NCBI GenBank assembly: GCA_018389105.1
Contig: JACATO010000968.1
Location: 522,501-586,500, forward strand
Reading direction: 5' to 3'
DNA from: Nautilus pompilius
Lineage: Eukaryota; Mollusca; Cephalopoda; Nautilida; Nautilidae
Length of the DNA: 64,000 bases
Below are positions 62,138 to 64,000 of this stretch, one piece after another (the stretch's first letter is position 1; the number at the start of each line of letters is the position of its first letter). The translations under genes were made by a program, and so were the position numbers. The notes under the pieces are model-generated. The model ran no database searches and had not been told where the DNA came from. It worked only from the letters and a program-made list of their open reading frames with translations.

Positions 62138-62306
62138 CTGACCACCACAGCAGCACAGCCGTGAAAGCCCCAGCACCAGAGGCGCTGACGCTCCTTTCAG
62201 AAGTCTTATCCGCCCAAGAAGAGACGCGCGCGGGTGGTCGCTCTTGTCTACGAAACGTATACGCTGAGTGGACACGAGCGGTGCTGATGGTCGAATAAAC
62301 CCTCAT
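62138..62306 (-). CDS. Proposed first coding exon (leader) of the qvr-like gene
   Basis: A GC- and CpG-rich island in an AT-rich region. The minus strand opens with ATG at 62306 and runs 56 codons plus one base to a TCAG/GTTTC donor (GT at 62137-62136). The end of the translation is hydrophobic (AFTAVLLWWS), preceded by a basic and Ser-rich stretch. Joined to the microexon it reads WWS-VA-PDIKE, so Ser-Val-Ala would form a good signal-peptidase site. Oddities: the stretch before the hydrophobic core is about 45 residues, long for a signal peptide, and the donor is weak (GTTTCA). It could instead be a signal anchor, or the true leader exon may lie elsewhere. No homology supports this exon; phase and composition do. 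Confidence 0.4.
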
Positions 62307-62335
62307 GGGATGTAGCAAACTATTGTTTTTGTTTT

Positions 62336-62370
62336 TGTTTTTTTTTACATTTTATCATTTTTTTTAAATA
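62336..62370 (-). promoter_or_regulatory. Possible core promoter of the qvr-like gene
   Basis: On the minus strand TATTTAAA (62370-62363) lies about 60 bases before the proposed ATG at 62306, which would put a start site near 62335 and leave a short 5' UTR. The surroundings are A/T runs, so a TATA-like word here is weak evidence. The GC-rich exon just downstream fits a 5' end. Confidence 0.2.
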
Positions 62371-64000
62371 GTTTGTATAAGTAAAAAAAAAAAAAAATGA
62401 AGGTAACAGAATGCGTTTGTTTAGATATCAAAATAAACAGCGTTTGTACCATTAAGATGGTTTGGACCGAATGTGCATATTTTAAATGTCACAAAAACGA
62501 TGGGTTTAGCTGCTTTTTCAGGCATTTTTTCACAGAATTTACAATGCATAAACTAAAACTTCTTACATTATTTGAGAGCAGCTGATGCAATGTTATCATA
62601 CTCTTTTTTAAATGAAATTTAAAATGCATGCGTAAACAGTGGAGATACCTGTAATTATTTTTTCTTTGTATTTGTAGAAGCCATACTTTTACCAAATAAT
62701 CGGCTGCTTTTACCCTCTACAAAGAGCTTCATGTGTCCATGAGATCTTACCGTCTACAGGGTGTATCTCTTTACAAAGTAATAATGGTCTGATGCTCTGG
62801 AGTGAGGCCAGCCACGTAATACTTGTTATGCTGTGGAAGCCTGTGTAAGGCAGCCAAGATTAGCCAGGGTAAAGTTCCAGAGATTTGAATTAATAAGATT
62901 ATAAGTTTATGTTTTTTTGTTACGCGCGGTGCTAATTCCAAATTTTCAGATCTGTTTATTCCCTCGAGCCAGAGAAGGCGACTGCACAGACCGAGTAGTT
63001 AATTACTACGTCTGGAAGACTATCTTTGTATAGCTCACAAAACCTAAATCATACAAAATACTGTGGATTCGTTATTCTTATTAGCTGGTTATGCCAGAAG
63101 TATTGTTTTAATTTTGCGTATAAATGACAAACTCAAGTTTATCTTAGTTTGTAAAAATCATCGTCGAATAACATACTTAGCTTCCATTTGTGTCACCGAG
63201 AGAATTACCATCTGTACATTTAAAAATTCTAATCCATACTGTTTTTCAAAAAAACAGGAAACCAATGAGTTATAGTGTCCAAAACTTTCGGATATAACGC
63301 GGATATAATTTGCCATCAGTCGGTATATCAACGATACCGTCGACAACTATAAAGCATTCAACGAAATCTCACTGGAAGATGCTAACAGCTCAATTTTAAA
63401 TCAAAACGAAAACTCAAAAAGAAGAAAAAAAGCAATAGTCGGACAATATTTGTGCTTCAAATACGAATCAATGGATTTTTATTCTTTCTTTTTAGTCTGT
63501 GAACAAGAAACCAAACACTGACCTTGAGATATTAGAAATAGTTTAATTGTTGCTTTAAAATGTTACTTCGCGATTCTTCCTCAGCGTCCAGTGGTGATTC
63601 GTTCCACGTTGCTTTTACCTTCTCTGCACCCTTCCCATCCCACTCTGTCCAACCGATTAAATGGTCAATGCTGATGTCGACTCTGGACGGAAACATTACC
63701 TACGTGAGGACTAACAGAAAAATAATTATAAAGATATTATTTGTGTTTACTGGGAAATGGATTAACTGCTTAGCTCTACGCAGGAAATATGTAGTTCAAC
63801 TTATTCGCAGCAGAAGATGCAGTCGTGTAAAACAACCCAGACAAGACTTCAAGAAAATTCTAAATTCCTAGTAATATTTCGCAACTTGAGCAGATCGTTC
63901 TCCTGCTCCGGAAATGCTACCGGCCTGGTTTCCTTGGGAAATTTTTTAACGCTTTATTTAGTTTGGCAAGTGAAGTGAAAGGTAATGCTGAATCGAGAAC

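Larger units (their letters stand above)
30689..62306 (-). other. qvr: Gene model: quiver/sleepless-like Ly6 protein, four proposed coding exons
   Basis: Exons in transcript order are 62138-62306, 60361-60378, 37466-37615 and 30689-30936. All three introns are phase 1 and every junction keeps frame, giving about 194 residues. Proposed layout: long basic N-terminus, hydrophobic leader (residues about 44-59), Ly6 domain with ten cysteines (about 70-154), hydrophobic tail (about 162-177), short polar end. In the fly, the qvr/sleepless family is a GPI-linked neuronal protein that modulates Shaker K+ channels and nicotinic receptors and promotes sleep; a similar role here is inference. The last two exons are well supported. 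The first two rest on splice-site and phase logic only. Introns are about 1.8, 22.7 and 6.5 kb, unlike a processed copy, and the two sure exons show no damage. Confidence 0.6.

Noticed and set aside
62397..62585. 62-codon plus-strand frame with several cysteines
   Set aside because: Preceded by a poly-A run, no leader, cysteine pattern not of any family I know.

Overview
This window is eukaryotic, AT-rich and mostly non-coding. It has long introns, many simple-sequence arrays and old transposon debris. I see no bacterial-style gene packing, CRISPR array or intact mobile element. A molluscan or other spiralian origin is my best guess, with low confidence: several dispersed repeats look molluscan (short AAGGGAGATAA-type words near 19190 and 32997, tRNA-derived SINE-like units, ATT microsatellites), but nothing fixes the species.

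The one real protein gene I can assemble lies on the minus strand and covers about the right half of the window (62306 down to 30689). It encodes a Ly6/three-finger protein of the quiver/sleepless (qvr) type. Two exons are clear: 37466-37615, with the CxxC start of the domain and an ADPFN motif, and 30689-30936, with the CxCxxxxCN end and a hydrophobic tail. Their splice phases match exactly (phase 1 on both sides) and together they carry ten cysteines. Upstream I propose an 18-nt microexon (60361-60378) and a GC-rich first coding exon (62138-62306). These keep phase 1 and would supply the hydrophobic leader and signal-peptidase site. The first-exon and microexon calls are inference.

The introns of this gene hold most of the unusual structure. 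Five tandem CRE-bearing units (61753-61951) lie just inside intron 1. Intron 2 holds a 19 x 38-bp satellite with a perfect CRE palindrome in every unit (57187-57908), an 11 x 58-bp minisatellite with an NF-Y/CCAAT box in every unit (38715-39353), a pogo-like MITE (43203-43808) and a GA/CRE composite repeat (about 53174-53238). A CRE overlapped by an E-box lies beside exon 3.

The left 30 kb holds no convincing multi-exon gene. It contains three decayed Tc1/mariner transposons (about 3077-3950 plus strand; about 16786-18000 minus; about 23758-24909 minus) and a decayed copy of a repetitive invertebrate gene family (14118-15033). It also has four long ATT arrays, two GA/CRE composite arrays (5552-5726 and 8451-8788) and a possible promoter plus first exon at about 12290-12605.

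The main pattern across the window is recurrence of TGACGTCA (about 32 perfect copies by eye, against about one expected by chance). It occurs in three unrelated tandem-repeat families and at four isolated sites, several of them inside the qvr-like gene. Whether these are regulatory elements or only repeat biology cannot be decided from the sequence.
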